DNA of 64,000 nt from Ephemeroptericola cinctiostellae (GTDB lineage: Bacteria > Pseudomonadota > Gammaproteobacteria > Burkholderiales > Burkholderiaceae): the NCBI RefSeq assembly GCF_003339525.1, contig NZ_CP031124.1, forward strand, positions 372,001 through 436,000, written 5' to 3'. Every line of letters starts with the position of its first letter. Positions within the stretch are counted from its first letter, which is position 1. A program made the translations under genes and the position numbers. Below, piece by piece: positions 18,782 to 27,686 of this stretch. The notes under the pieces are model-generated. The model did not search any database. It saw only the letters and a program-made list of their open reading frames with translations, and had not been told where the DNA came from.

Positions 18782-19033
18782 CTATTTTTTACGGTTGATG
18801 TCAGGCGGATTGGTAAAATGATTGTAACGGCGAGCCAAGACCAACCAATCCACTTGTGCGATCACGGCACCCACAAAGGCATACAATGCAATGCCTTCCC
18901 ACGTCAGCACTTGTCCTGCCACGTATTGAATGAAGGCAATCAAAGCGGCCACAAGAAGGGCAGTGCCCAACACGTAGCTTAATCGACCTTTGGCAAGCAG
19001 TTTCTCAAAACGGATGACGTAAGCGGGTTTCAT
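18782..19033 (-). CDS. Small two-helix membrane protein
   Basis: An 83-residue protein, not recognised, with an N-terminal basic segment and two hydrophobic helices (about 20-37 and 43-60) separated by GQVLTWEG, ending in a basic tail. It is probably an inner-membrane protein. ATG 19033 is preferred because the longer frame would translate the terminator hairpin just upstream. The start lies only about 12 bases after that hairpin's T run. Confidence 0.55.
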   Translation of the reverse strand: MKPAYVIRFEKLLAKGRLSYVLGTALLVAALIAFIQYVAGQVLTWEGIALYAFVGAVIAQVDWLVLARRYNHFTNPPDINRKK

Positions 19034-19044
19034 AAAATCTTTCT

Positions 19045-19079
19045 CAATAAAAAAATGCACGGGATTCACCGTGCATTTT
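19045..19079 (-). terminator. Rho-independent terminator on the minus strand, before the small membrane protein
   Basis: An 11-bp perfect stem AAAATGCACGG/CCGTGCATTTT with a 6-base loop followed on the minus strand by seven T. It lies 165 bases past emrB and 12 bases before the next gene's start, so it may end the efflux operon or attenuate the downstream gene. Confidence 0.8.
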
Positions 19080-19244
19080 ATAGTAGATAGCTTAAAAAGT
19101 TTACAAAGGAAAGCGGAATAAACGCCCATTATTCAATGCTTTACTTAAACACAAGAAAAGCCTAAAAAACCATGCCCCATCATTTGATGTTATGGAAAGC
19201 TTCCTGATGCTATTAAACCCCCCCTGCACATCTAAAAGTATAGA

Positions 19245-20837
19245 TCAATGTCCGCCCGAGGCAACAGCCCCTTTCACAGGCTTGGCAAAAAACACACAAA
19301 ACATCATCACCACAAACAAACCAGCAGACAAGTACAAAATATCCAAAGTCGCCATACTTGCGGCCTGTCCAGAGATCATGCCGTTGAGGGTGTTGTAACG
19401 CGCCTCAGCGGTCATGCCCGAGTTGGCCAACTGCCCCATGAACTGATCATACATTGGTTTGCCTGGGTACATGTCCTCAGTCAAACGTGCATGGTGAAAG
19501 GTGGTGCGCCGTGACCACACGGTCACAAACACCGCCGTACCGATCGCGCCACCCAACGTGCGCAAAAAGTTGGAAAACCCTGCTGCTGCCGTGAGCTCCT
19601 CGCCCTCCATCCCTTGCATGACGATGCCAGACAACGGAATGAAAAAGAAAGGAATGCCCAAACCGAACAAGAAACGCCCCCACATGATTTCACCAATTGT
19701 GGATTGAGGACTCAGCAGACTGCTGTACCACGCCCCAAAAGCAAACAAGCCAAACCCTGTCAAGACCAACCAACGCAAATCCACCTTGTGCATGTTCATG
19801 CCAATCACGGGCGAGAAGAAAATCGAAAACATCGCCACAGGTGCCACCGCCAAACCAGAATGAAAAGAATCATAGCCCAACACCGTTTGCAACCACAACG
19901 GCATGACCACCATGTTACCAAAAAAGACGGTAAAGCCAACCGTTTGTAAAATGGTACCCACAGTAAAATTTCGGTTTTTGATCAACCTTAAATCCACCAC
20001 GGGGTGTTTGTCATACCACTCCCAAATCGCCAAAAAGGTCAAACCAACCACCGCCATCACCGTCAATGTCACGACTTCTTTCGATTGAAACCAACCCAAG
20101 TCATTTGCGTGCTCAAGCATGTATTGCAAAGAGCCCACGCCTAAGACCAAAAACACCAAGCCAATCACATCAATCGGATCCGATGAAATCGCGGTATCAC
20201 GCCCCTTAAGCAAAGTACTGATGCTATAAGCACAAAAGACACCGATCGGCACATTGATGTAAAAAATCCAAGGCCATGTAAAGTTTTCCGTGATGTAGCC
20301 CCCCATGACCGGGCCCACCACAGGGGCAATCACCACCGTCATCGCCCAAAAGGCCATTGCCATGCCGCGCTTATGCGGCGGGTAACTGTTCATCATGATG
20401 GATTGTCCAAGCGGCACCATCGGCCCCGATACCAAACCCTGCATCAAACGGAAAAACACCAACATGTTGTAATTGGTGGCAAAGCCACACAACACTGAAA
20501 ACAAGGTGAACAACAACACCGATAAGATCAGTAAACGCACTTCACCCACCCGGCGCGACAGCCAACCAGTGAGAGGCACCGCGATTGCTGCGGCCAGCGA
20601 ATATGAACTGATGATGGATGTGCCTTCATTGGCCGACACACCCATTGAACCTGAAATGGTGGGTACGGCCACGTTGGCGATGGTGGTGTCCAGCACCTCC
20701 ATGAATGTGGCGAGCGCAGTGGCCACCGTGAGCATGGCGAGTGCTGTGCCTTGCAGCGGTGGTAATGTCACAGGCTCTGCGGCGATGGACGCGTTATTGG
20801 GCGCGTCCAATGTGCCTGCGGTTTGCGCAGAGGTCAT
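19245..20837 (-). CDS. emrB: MFS drug efflux permease, DHA2/EmrB family
   Basis: A 530-residue proton-driven exporter with about 14 membrane segments. The DHA2 motif FMEVLDTTIANVAVPTI in TM1, a motif A-like WLSRRVGEVR, and motif C-like PVVGPVMGGYIT are visible. It is the last gene of an operon with the EmrA-type adaptor and an outer-membrane channel, forming a tripartite pump for hydrophobic compounds or fatty acids. ATG 20837 places the start before the cytoplasmic tail; the frame is open to 20888. Confidence 0.92.
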   Translation of the reverse strand: MTSAQTAGTLDAPNNASIAAEPVTLPPLQGTALAMLTVATALATFMEVLDTTIANVAVPTISGSMGVSANEGTSIISSYSLAAAIAVPLTGWLSRRVGEVRLLILSVLLFTLFSVLCGFATNYNMLVFFRLMQGLVSGPMVPLGQSIMMNSYPPHKRGMAMAFWAMTVVIAPVVGPVMGGYITENFTWPWIFYINVPIGVFCAYSISTLLKGRDTAISSDPIDVIGLVFLVLGVGSLQYMLEHANDLGWFQSKEVVTLTVMAVVGLTFLAIWEWYDKHPVVDLRLIKNRNFTVGTILQTVGFTVFFGNMVVMPLWLQTVLGYDSFHSGLAVAPVAMFSIFFSPVIGMNMHKVDLRWLVLTGFGLFAFGAWYSSLLSPQSTIGEIMWGRFLFGLGIPFFFIPLSGIVMQGMEGEELTAAAGFSNFLRTLGGAIGTAVFVTVWSRRTTFHHARLTEDMYPGKPMYDQFMGQLANSGMTAEARYNTLNGMISGQAASMATLDILYLSAGLFVVMMFCVFFAKPVKGAVASGGH

Positions 20838-20921
20838 AAAGGTCTTTCTATGGCGACTCCGAAAAGCAAACCTCTGCTTTTCGGACATTTAAGGATGAAG
20901 CGAATAGGGGTGCAAAAAAGT

Positions 20922-22136
20922 TTAATGCAAATTGCTTTGAACGATTTTTTGCGCTTCAGCATCTGCGTCAGATTCATCTTGCGTGTACACCGTGGTTTGC
21001 AAGTTGACAGGCACTTCACTGCCCGTCACAGAGCCCAACACCACGCCATCACGGCTGTGGGTATTGACTTGAGCGGTCATCGACATGCCCACGCGCAAAG
21101 GTGATTTTTTCAGCTGGTCTTCATTCAAGACAATGCGCACAGGGACGCGTTGAACAATTTTGATCCAGTTGCCCGTGGCATTTTGCGCAGGGATCACAGA
21201 GAAAGCCGAACCTGTACCAATCGCAATGCCTTGGACTTTGCCTTCATATTTCACGCTGCTGCCGTACATATCGGCTTTGAGCTCAACAGGTTGGCCGACG
21301 CGCAAATTGGCCAATTGGGTTTCTTTAAAGTTGGCATCGACCCACACTTGATTGGCGGCAACAATGTTCATCAACGGCACGCCTTGGGTGATGTGCTGAC
21401 CCACTTGGACAAAACGTTTGGCGACAATGCCATCCATGGGGGCAACCACGGCCAAACGTTTGTTGTTGATGTAAGCCGAACGAAACGCTGCTTTTGCGGC
21501 CTCAACAGAGGGGTGATTACTCACATTCGTACCTGCAATTTGAGCCACCGCGCTGTTGCGTTGCGCTTGTGCCACACCCAATGCCGCTTGTGCACGGGCG
21601 AGGGTGTCTTGCGCTTGTGAAAACTCCTCTTTGCTGACCGCACCTGTTTTGACCAATGGTGCACGGCGTGCCACCGCATCTTGTGCGGTTTTCACGGCCA
21701 CGCGGGCTTGGAAAAATTGTGCATCCGATACGTTGGCGCCACTGAAGCTTTGTTGGATTTGACGGACAGCCTGTGCCAATTGTGCACGCGCTTGCGACAA
21801 GGCCACTTGTGCATCCACGGGGTTGAGTTTGACCAACGGTTGACCCGCTTTCACTTCTTGATTCTCTTCAGCCAAAATCGCTTCAACCGTACCTGCTGTT
21901 TGCGCGTTGATGGCCACAATGCTGCCATTCACATACGCATTGTCGGTTTCCTCTTCATAACGCAAAGTGGTCATGTAGTAGGCCGCCCAACCCAAGCCAG
22001 CCAACAGGAAAGCACCGCCAACCAGCAACATTTTACCTTTGCGCTTTTTCTCGTTGCTTGTGTTGTCGGGCTGAGCGGCCGCTGTTGCGACAGCTGGTTT
22101 AACTTCTGCAGGGGCATTGTTGTGTTCAGTAGACAT
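20922..22136 (-). CDS. emrA: Periplasmic adaptor of the MFS efflux pump, EmrA/HlyD family
   Basis: A 404-residue membrane fusion protein with a cytoplasmic N-terminus, one membrane anchor (LLVGGAFLLAGLGWAAYYM), a split biotinyl-lipoyl domain (TDNAYVNGSIVAINAQ and its partner MDGIVAKRFVQVGQ), a long alpha-helical hairpin rich in Gln and Ala, and a beta-barrel region. It bridges EmrB and the outer-membrane channel. Genes before and after it lie within 90 bases. Confidence 0.93.
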   Translation of the reverse strand: MSTEHNNAPAEVKPAVATAAAQPDNTSNEKKRKGKMLLVGGAFLLAGLGWAAYYMTTLRYEEETDNAYVNGSIVAINAQTAGTVEAILAEENQEVKAGQPLVKLNPVDAQVALSQARAQLAQAVRQIQQSFSGANVSDAQFFQARVAVKTAQDAVARRAPLVKTGAVSKEEFSQAQDTLARAQAALGVAQAQRNSAVAQIAGTNVSNHPSVEAAKAAFRSAYINNKRLAVVAPMDGIVAKRFVQVGQHITQGVPLMNIVAANQVWVDANFKETQLANLRVGQPVELKADMYGSSVKYEGKVQGIAIGTGSAFSVIPAQNATGNWIKIVQRVPVRIVLNEDQLKKSPLRVGMSMTAQVNTHSRDGVVLGSVTGSEVPVNLQTTVYTQDESDADAEAQKIVQSNLH

Positions 22137-22226
22137 GATTTTCCTTATAGACTTTGTTTTGACTTTTTAACCCAATGGGTGCATGGTTGATGTGATGACA
22201 GCATGTGGGTTTGATTAATAATTAAT

Positions 22227-23681
22227 TTATTTATTACTTTGCTGTTGCCACACACCATCAAACCCAGTGCCAAGGCTGACCGCAAGTTTTGCTTCCTGTG
22301 CACGACGGACAGCATAATCCGCCACCAGGGCATCTTTTGCACTGAGCAAATTCACTTGGCTGATTAAACTGTCCATTTGTGCAGAAATGCCTTGTGTATA
22401 GCGCGATTGCACCAAACCCGCCAAGCGCTCGGTATTCGCCAACAAACGCTGCTGCTGCGTGATTTGCACAGAGCTGTTGCGGTAATTGGCCAATTGTTGA
22501 CCCGCGTCGGCCACCGCTTGGTAGACGGTTTGATTGTACTGCGCCACAGCTGAATCCAAAGCAGCTTGCTGGCTGCGCAATTTGGCATTCAAGCCCGCGC
22601 CACTGAAAATAGGCAAGGTGATGGCGGGTTCAACGGTTTGAAAGCTGCTGCCTGCTTTAAATAGTTTATCCAAGCCAATCGCTTGAAAGCCGGCCGACAC
22701 ATTCAAATTGATGTTTGGATAAAACTCTGTGCGCACCGCTTTAACATTCTCCGTCGCGGCAACAATGTAATGCTGAGCCGCAGCGATGTCAGGTCGCGCT
22801 CCCAAAATATTGGCGGGCAATTCATTGGGCAAATTCAATGCAGTCCAACGGCTCGGCGCGCTGATGCGTGGCATTTGCGCAGGGGTTTTACCCATCAAAG
22901 CAGCCAGTTGTGCCGTCGAAATGTCACGTTGAGCCATGAAGGTGCCACGCAGTTGTTCCAATTGGGCGATCACACCATCCACTTGAATGCTGGTTTGCAC
23001 AGGCTGTAAGCCAGCACGTTCGCGCTCTGTCCAACGCTGTTTATTGGTATTTTGCAATTTAATTTGTGCATCCAACAAACCCAAACGCACATCCAAAGCG
23101 CTCAACTGTCCATGCAGCCCCACAATGTTTGCTGCAATGGCTTGACGAGCCGCCTCATATTCCAATTCAGCCGCTGCGGCCTGCCCCAAGGCCGCACGGT
23201 ATTGCATGCGATGACGCCCCCACAAATCCAAATCCCAAGAAATGGCGGCACTAACCAAGCCTGAATCTTTCCAGCCATCCCACAATGAGGCGGGATAAAT
23301 GTAGTTTTCTGAATACGTTTGTTCCGTTGGTGCCAAACGAATACCGCCCGAAGGATAGGATAGTTTTTTCACACCATCGGCTGTGACTTTAGCACTTTCA
23401 ACACGGCTTGCAAGCACCTCTAAATTGGGTGAATCTGCAAAAGCTTGTTCAATCAGGGCATTCAACTGTTCATCACGGTATTGGCGCCACCAACCATTTT
23501 TTGGCCAATTGGCACGCGCCTGCGCACTCGCCTCGGGCAACCTCACATCAGATAACGCCACCTGAGCCAAAGGCTCATGATGCCCAGTGACGGAGGCACA
23601 ACCCGCCCCCAAAGCCGCCAATGCCACCATAAACGCGCCCTGACTGACGCGCGTCATCAACCGTACGGATGTTTTTTTCAT
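22227..23681 (-). CDS. Outer-membrane efflux lipoprotein (NodT/OprM family)
   Basis: A 484-residue TolC-fold channel protein with a lipoprotein signal peptide (VALAALGAGC, Cys as lipid site) and the two repeated outer-membrane-factor domains, each with long coiled helices (SPNLEVLASRVESAKV; NLPNELPANILGARPDIAAAQ is typical of the second). It supplies the exit duct for the EmrAB-type pump. Start at ATG 23681, right before the signal peptide; the frame is open a little further. Confidence 0.92.
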   Translation of the reverse strand: MKKTSVRLMTRVSQGAFMVALAALGAGCASVTGHHEPLAQVALSDVRLPEASAQARANWPKNGWWRQYRDEQLNALIEQAFADSPNLEVLASRVESAKVTADGVKKLSYPSGGIRLAPTEQTYSENYIYPASLWDGWKDSGLVSAAISWDLDLWGRHRMQYRAALGQAAAAELEYEAARQAIAANIVGLHGQLSALDVRLGLLDAQIKLQNTNKQRWTERERAGLQPVQTSIQVDGVIAQLEQLRGTFMAQRDISTAQLAALMGKTPAQMPRISAPSRWTALNLPNELPANILGARPDIAAAQHYIVAATENVKAVRTEFYPNINLNVSAGFQAIGLDKLFKAGSSFQTVEPAITLPIFSGAGLNAKLRSQQAALDSAVAQYNQTVYQAVADAGQQLANYRNSSVQITQQQRLLANTERLAGLVQSRYTQGISAQMDSLISQVNLLSAKDALVADYAVRRAQEAKLAVSLGTGFDGVWQQQSNK

Positions 23682-23748
23682 ATCTAACTCAATTAAATTA
23701 TGGGCAAAGCCCGCCATGACGCCTCAACCGACCACCACGCCTATTTTT

Positions 23749-24342
23749 TTATTTTGGTGTCTTTAAACCGACACTTGCTACGACTGCTTTCTTTACTTTT
23801 GCTTTGATGTCTTTAACTTTGGTTTTCACTCCCGTCCAACATTCCTGCGCATCACCACACTTGGGTGCGTTCTTTTTCTCGTTTTGATCATTGAGCACCA
23901 ACAACAACGAACCTCGCAAATCTTCTTTCTGCTTGTCAGACAGCACCCCCAAGTATTCATCTTCAACTTGATAGGCAATCTCTCGCGCTTGTTTAAACAA
24001 CAGCTCACCCTTTTGGGTCAAGATGATGCGATATTGTCGGCGATCCTCGGTGTGACGAACGCGCTCAACCAAGCCACGGGACTCCAGCTCATCGATCAAA
24101 TTGACCATGGTCGTTCGGTCAATGAAGAAAGCCTCGGCAATGTCTTTTTGAGAAAACGAGGTGTTGTTATAAGAAGCCCCTAAAATTAAAAAGCTTTTCG
24201 AGGTCAAATCAATGCGCTCCAAACGCGCATTAAACAACACATGACAATCATGTTCTGCTCGATGAATCAAGGCGATGATCGGCTTCATGTCGTTTGGAAT
24301 ACTCAAAAAAGGGCATTCATGTGAATCGGTTTTGGTGTTCAT
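23749..24342 (-). CDS. MarR-family transcriptional regulator of the efflux operon
   Basis: A 197-residue winged-helix repressor with the MarR core (FSQKDIAEAFFIDRTTMVNLIDELESRGLVER, then DRRQYRIILTQKG for the wing). It is the first gene of the operon with the outer-membrane channel, adaptor and permease, so it most likely represses itself and the pump and is released by a pump substrate. The C-terminal 50 residues are an unusual Lys-rich tail with four Cys/Lys-spaced segments (VKTKVKDIKAKVKK) not part of the usual fold. Confidence 0.88.
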   Translation of the reverse strand: MNTKTDSHECPFLSIPNDMKPIIALIHRAEHDCHVLFNARLERIDLTSKSFLILGASYNNTSFSQKDIAEAFFIDRTTMVNLIDELESRGLVERVRHTEDRRQYRIILTQKGELLFKQAREIAYQVEDEYLGVLSDKQKEDLRGSLLLVLNDQNEKKNAPKCGDAQECWTGVKTKVKDIKAKVKKAVVASVGLKTPK

Positions 24343-24387
24343 TACGGTACTCGAAGTGAAATGATTTTTAATCATTTTTAATAATGA

Positions 24388-24419
24388 TCAGTTTAACTGA
24401 CTAATTTTAAACTCGTCAA
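24388..24419 (-). promoter_or_regulatory. Promoter of the marR-efflux operon with overlapping palindromic operator
   Basis: On the minus strand TTGACG (24414-24419) and TAAACT (24390-24395) are 18 bases apart. The 13-base palindrome TCAGTTTAACTGA (24388-24400) covers the -10, as expected for a MarR operator. Additional AT-rich inverted repeats lie just downstream (ATGATT-N3-AATCAT at 24361-24375 and ATCATT-N6-AATGAT at 24371-24388). Confidence 0.55.
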
Positions 24420-24548
24420 TCTCGTTTGTGTAGCAACATCGTCATTTCATGCAAAATAGCAAAAAAACAACAAAAAATCCGCCCAAAAACCAAGGCGGAT
24501 CTTAACTAATCTTAACTGGGATGTGCACATTGAAAGCAATGGATACAT

Positions 24549-24636
24549 AAAAAAAACCCCAAGTATTGAAACTTGGGGCTTAACGTCATTTCTGACCACC
24601 CCGCTTAGGGAGGAAAAGCGGGGGAGACTTGCGCCT
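24549..24636 (-). ncRNA. Candidate small RNA with an anti-Shine-Dalgarno loop
   Basis: An approximately 88-nt transcript is predicted on the minus strand. From its 5' end: a stem CCCCGCTT/AAGCGGGG (24599-24606 and 24616-24623) closing the 9-base loop UUCCUCCCU, whose CCUCC is complementary to Shine-Dalgarno sequences; a short GTCA-GAAA-TGAC tetraloop hairpin; and a terminator with 8-bp stem CCCCAAGT/ACTTGGGG followed by eight U (24549-24556). A promoter lies immediately upstream. The interval has no open frame. CU-rich loops that mask ribosome-binding sites are known in several bacterial sRNA families; I cannot assign this one to a named family. Confidence 0.65.
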
Positions 24637-24642
24637 AGCCAT

Positions 24643-24671
24643 AATGTAAATCATCACTATAGAAAAAGCAA
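24643..24671 (-). promoter_or_regulatory. Candidate promoter of the small RNA
   Basis: Minus-strand TTGCTT (24666-24671) and TACATT (24643-24648) are separated by 17 bases; the predicted start is at about 24636, directly before the first hairpin. Confidence 0.45.
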
Positions 24672-24790
24672 GTGCTTTATGCGGAAATTACTTACTCAAT
24701 TGGCTTGTTGTTGAAAAAACCACATAACAAAAGTAATAAGTGTTTTTTTGACAGTACGATCTGTTTGGGCTGAATCAGCACCCACCTCAT

Positions 24791-25342
24791 TTATTTTTTA
24801 ACAGCTTCAGCAGTCTTGGCATCGCCCGCTGCAGGATCAACTGGCTCAGGGAAATTACCACCCGACTTACCCGTCATGTAGACGATCGCGCGGCCAATTT
24901 CTAGATCTGACAACTTGGGATTGCCGCCACGAGCAGGCATTTGATTAAAACCTTGTGTGGCATGTTGAAACAAAGTCTCATACCCTTTGCCAATCCGAGG
25001 AGCCCAATCCCCAGAGCCCACCTTGGGTGCGCCATTGGTGCCAGCGGTATGGCAACTGGTGCACAGCCCTTCAAAGACCTGTTGACCCGTTTGAGGGCCT
25101 TTAACGGCGGGGACCAGCTCAAAACCAGCGACAGGACGCAAACGTTCTGCAATCGCGGCGGATGTCATGTTTTCGCCCGTTGTGCTGGTTGATGGGTTAA
25201 TGGCTTGTGCCAGCAAATACAACAACACCAAAGGTGCTGCAGCTAAACCCATGGCCACGCCTGCAATGCCCAATGCGCTTTTTGAATCCAGTTGTTCTGT
25301 CTCGTCATGAATGGTGTGATTGGACGGTGTTGATTGTGTCAT
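24791..25342 (-). CDS. Membrane-anchored cytochrome c5 family protein
   Basis: A 183-residue monoheme cytochrome. An N-terminal membrane anchor (about 24-47) is followed by a linker and the heme site CTSCH (94-98), with a probable distal Met ligand in NQMPARGG. Its features agree with cytochrome c5/c555-type periplasmic electron carriers. It is monocistronic; the sRNA terminator 230 bases downstream could also serve it. The partner oxidase is not in the window. Confidence 0.88.
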   Translation of the reverse strand: MTQSTPSNHTIHDETEQLDSKSALGIAGVAMGLAAAPLVLLYLLAQAINPSTSTTGENMTSAAIAERLRPVAGFELVPAVKGPQTGQQVFEGLCTSCHTAGTNGAPKVGSGDWAPRIGKGYETLFQHATQGFNQMPARGGNPKLSDLEIGRAIVYMTGKSGGNFPEPVDPAAGDAKTAEAVKK

Positions 25343-25652
25343 TTTAAGTTCCTGTGGCTTGTGGCGTGAACGCCGAGCTAATCAATGAATAGTGATATTG
25401 TAATCGTAAAACCATAATAAATAAATGGTTAAGCGACATTCAATTGCAATTTGACACACTTCGCTCACAATTCCAGATGCCACCTATCAATGAAATCAAA
25501 GCTCACCCTCCAAAATCGAAAAAGTCATTTTTAAAACCCGCCTTGTTCACATAAAAAACCAGTGCTATATTGACTCCATTCCACTCACAAGTCATGTATG
25601 TTCGTTATTTTAAGAACACATGGCAACGACCTTCAACCTCCAAGAGAACAGC
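25343..25652. other. Divergent intergenic region, no gene seen
   Basis: AT-rich stretch between the divergent cytochrome and dioxygenase genes. I see no open frame with recognisable content and no convincing promoter pair. An in-frame ATG at 25620 belongs to a longer version of the downstream gene. Confidence 0.5.
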
Positions 25653-26480
25653 ATGACCATCAATCACTTATTTAAACAACTCAGTGGCTTGGCCAACAGC
25701 CCAGTTATGCCGGTGATGTTCATCGGACATGGCACGCCAATGAATGTATTACCCAACAATCCATACCATGACAGCTGGCGAGATTTGGGTGCGTCATTGG
25801 GTAAACCTCAAGCCATTTTGTGTGTTTCTGCACACTGGACAACCCGCGAACAAACCCAGATTGCAAGCACGGAAACGCCCAAAACAATTTATGATTTTTA
25901 CAATTTCCCTGCTGAAATGTATCAAATGGATTACCCCGCCAAAGGCGCCCCTGAAATTGCCCATGCAGCTGCAGATGAATTGATGTCAACCCCTTTTCAT
26001 CTTGAACTGAACAATGCCTATGGCTTGGATCATGGGACATGGTGTGTGATCAAACCCATGTTCCCTGAAGCCGATGTGCCTGTTTTTCAATTGTCCATCG
26101 CCATGAGCAGAGAGCCGATGTACCACTATCAACTTGGTCGGGCCCTCCGGTTTTTGCGTCGCAAAGGGGTCTTGATCGTCAGCAGCGGCAACATCGTACA
26201 CAACTTGCGCACGATTCGTTTTGACGGCAGTCAATACGATTGGGCATTGAAATTTGATGACATTTCAAAAGAAAAAATTGAGTCGCGTGATGATGAAGCT
26301 TTGATTAATTTTGACCAATTCGGCTCAGCGGCACAGCTCTCAATCAACAGCGCAGAGCACTATTACCCTTTGCTGTACACTTTAGGGCTGCGAGAAGACA
26401 AAGATGACACTTTGCAGTTCAACACCGACGTAGAAAGCTCTTTGAGTATGCGCAGCGTCATATTCAGTCAACCAGCTTAA
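25653..26480 (+). CDS. Class III extradiol ring-cleavage dioxygenase, YgiD/DODA type
   Basis: A 275-residue LigB-superfamily enzyme matching the 4,5-DOPA dioxygenase group. Metal-ligand blocks are visible: FIGHGTPMNVL, VSAHWTTRE, YGLDHGTWCVIKPMFPEAD and SSGNIVHNLR. It cleaves catechol-type rings using a zinc or iron centre in the cytosol; the natural substrate in bacteria is often unknown. ATG 25653 is preferred (AAGAGAA upstream, family-like start); 25620 is an alternative. Confidence 0.87.
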   Translation: MTINHLFKQLSGLANSPVMPVMFIGHGTPMNVLPNNPYHDSWRDLGASLGKPQAILCVSAHWTTREQTQIASTETPKTIYDFYNFPAEMYQMDYPAKGAPEIAHAAADELMSTPFHLELNNAYGLDHGTWCVIKPMFPEADVPVFQLSIAMSREPMYHYQLGRALRFLRRKGVLIVSSGNIVHNLRTIRFDGSQYDWALKFDDISKEKIESRDDEALINFDQFGSAAQLSINSAEHYYPLLYTLGLREDKDDTLQFNTDVESSLSMRSVIFSQPA

Positions 26481-26533
26481 ATAAAAAACTTTTTTGCCCC
26501 AAACTTTTCTTTGCATGCAACAAAAAGCACCTC

Positions 26534-26560
26534 AAGAGCGGATTTCCCCGCTCTTTTTTT
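26534..26560 (+). terminator. Rho-independent terminator after the dioxygenase gene
   Basis: AAGAGCGG/CCGCTCTT stem with a short loop and a T run, about 55 bases past the stop. Confidence 0.85.
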
Positions 26561-26645
26561 GCATTGTGACATTCAAACACACCATGCAGCCTCTCAGCTA
26601 CAATAGCGAAATACAAACACAAACCACCACACAATCGTCCATATT

Positions 26646-27671
26646 ATGAAAAAAATACACATTATATTCACTGGCGGCACAATTGCCATGCAAACCAATG
26701 ATCAAGGCTTACTTATCCCAGCCGTCACAGGCGATGAGCTGCTCAAATCCATTCCAGCACTGCAACATGTTGGGGAAATCAGCACCCAGCAATTTTCAAA
26801 CCAGCCATCGGCACAAATGACCCCTGAGTTAATGCAGTCTTTGAGAAAAGAAATCGTCTCAATTTTCTCAAAAAATGAAATTGAGGGGATTGTCGTCGTT
26901 CACGGCACAGACACCATGGAAGAGACTGCATTTTTTCTTGACGCCTCCCTCAGTGAGGCACAACTTAAGAACAACCCAGTCATCCTCACCGGCGCAATGC
27001 GCAGCAATGACCAAGCCTCGGCCGACGGCATGGCCAACCTGCTTGCAGCAACTCAAGTGGCAGCAGATGCCAACTCAAAGGGGCGAGGGGTCATGGTTGT
27101 CATGAACGATGAGATTCACAGCGCACGTTACGTGAAGAAAATGGACACCAGCAGCCTACACACTTTTTGCTCACCACAATACGCCGCACTTGGTCAAATT
27201 TCTCACGCAACATCACATGCCCCCGTTCAATACAAGCACTCCGCCATTCGCTTAACAAAAACCATTGATGTTCCACGTGAAACATTTGAGTTTCCTCGGG
27301 TCGATGTCGTGCAAATGTATGCAGGAGCCGATGCTGCACTCCTGAATGCAAGCATTGAAGCAGGGGCACAAGCCGTGGTCATCCAAGCCGTTGGTGCAAG
27401 CAGCGTCAATCTTGCATTGTACGAAGGCATCAAGCAAGCCATATCAAAAGGAACGGCCATCATCATTTCATCTCGATCACCATTGGGAGAGTGCGCCCCA
27501 GTTTATGGCTACATCGGAGGAGGGCAAACGTTAAAAGCACTAGGGGCAGCTTTTTCAGCAGACTTACCCGCACACAAAGCCCGTTTATATGCTCAATTGC
27601 TATTAAATAACAAAAAAAACACCTCAGAAAGCCACTTAGAGACCATTCAGCATGGATTTTCCACAGTATAA
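26646..27671 (+). CDS. L-asparaginase (type I-like, cytoplasmic)
   Basis: A 341-residue asparaginase with the two catalytic Thr motifs, IIFTGGTIAM near the N-terminus and VVHGTDTMEETAFFL about residue 85, plus the dimer/tetramer C-terminal domain (VVIQAVGASSVN). It converts asparagine to aspartate and ammonia. There is no signal peptide, so it is cytosolic. A parS-like sequence is embedded in its coding region at 27269. The TSUP permease gene follows 15 bases later. Confidence 0.92.
   Translation: MKKIHIIFTGGTIAMQTNDQGLLIPAVTGDELLKSIPALQHVGEISTQQFSNQPSAQMTPELMQSLRKEIVSIFSKNEIEGIVVVHGTDTMEETAFFLDASLSEAQLKNNPVILTGAMRSNDQASADGMANLLAATQVAADANSKGRGVMVVMNDEIHSARYVKKMDTSSLHTFCSPQYAALGQISHATSHAPVQYKHSAIRLTKTIDVPRETFEFPRVDVVQMYAGADAALLNASIEAGAQAVVIQAVGASSVNLALYEGIKQAISKGTAIIISSRSPLGECAPVYGYIGGGQTLKALGAAFSADLPAHKARLYAQLLLNNKKNTSESHLETIQHGFSTV
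27269..27284. promoter_or_regulatory. parS site inside the asparaginase gene
   Basis: TGTTCCACGTGAAACA fits the TGTTNCACGTGAAACA parS consensus, differing from the two intergenic sites only at the tolerated fifth position. Its location 1.2 kb upstream of those sites supports function as part of a parS cluster. Confidence 0.85.
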
Positions 27672-27686
27672 ACAAAGAGAAACCTT

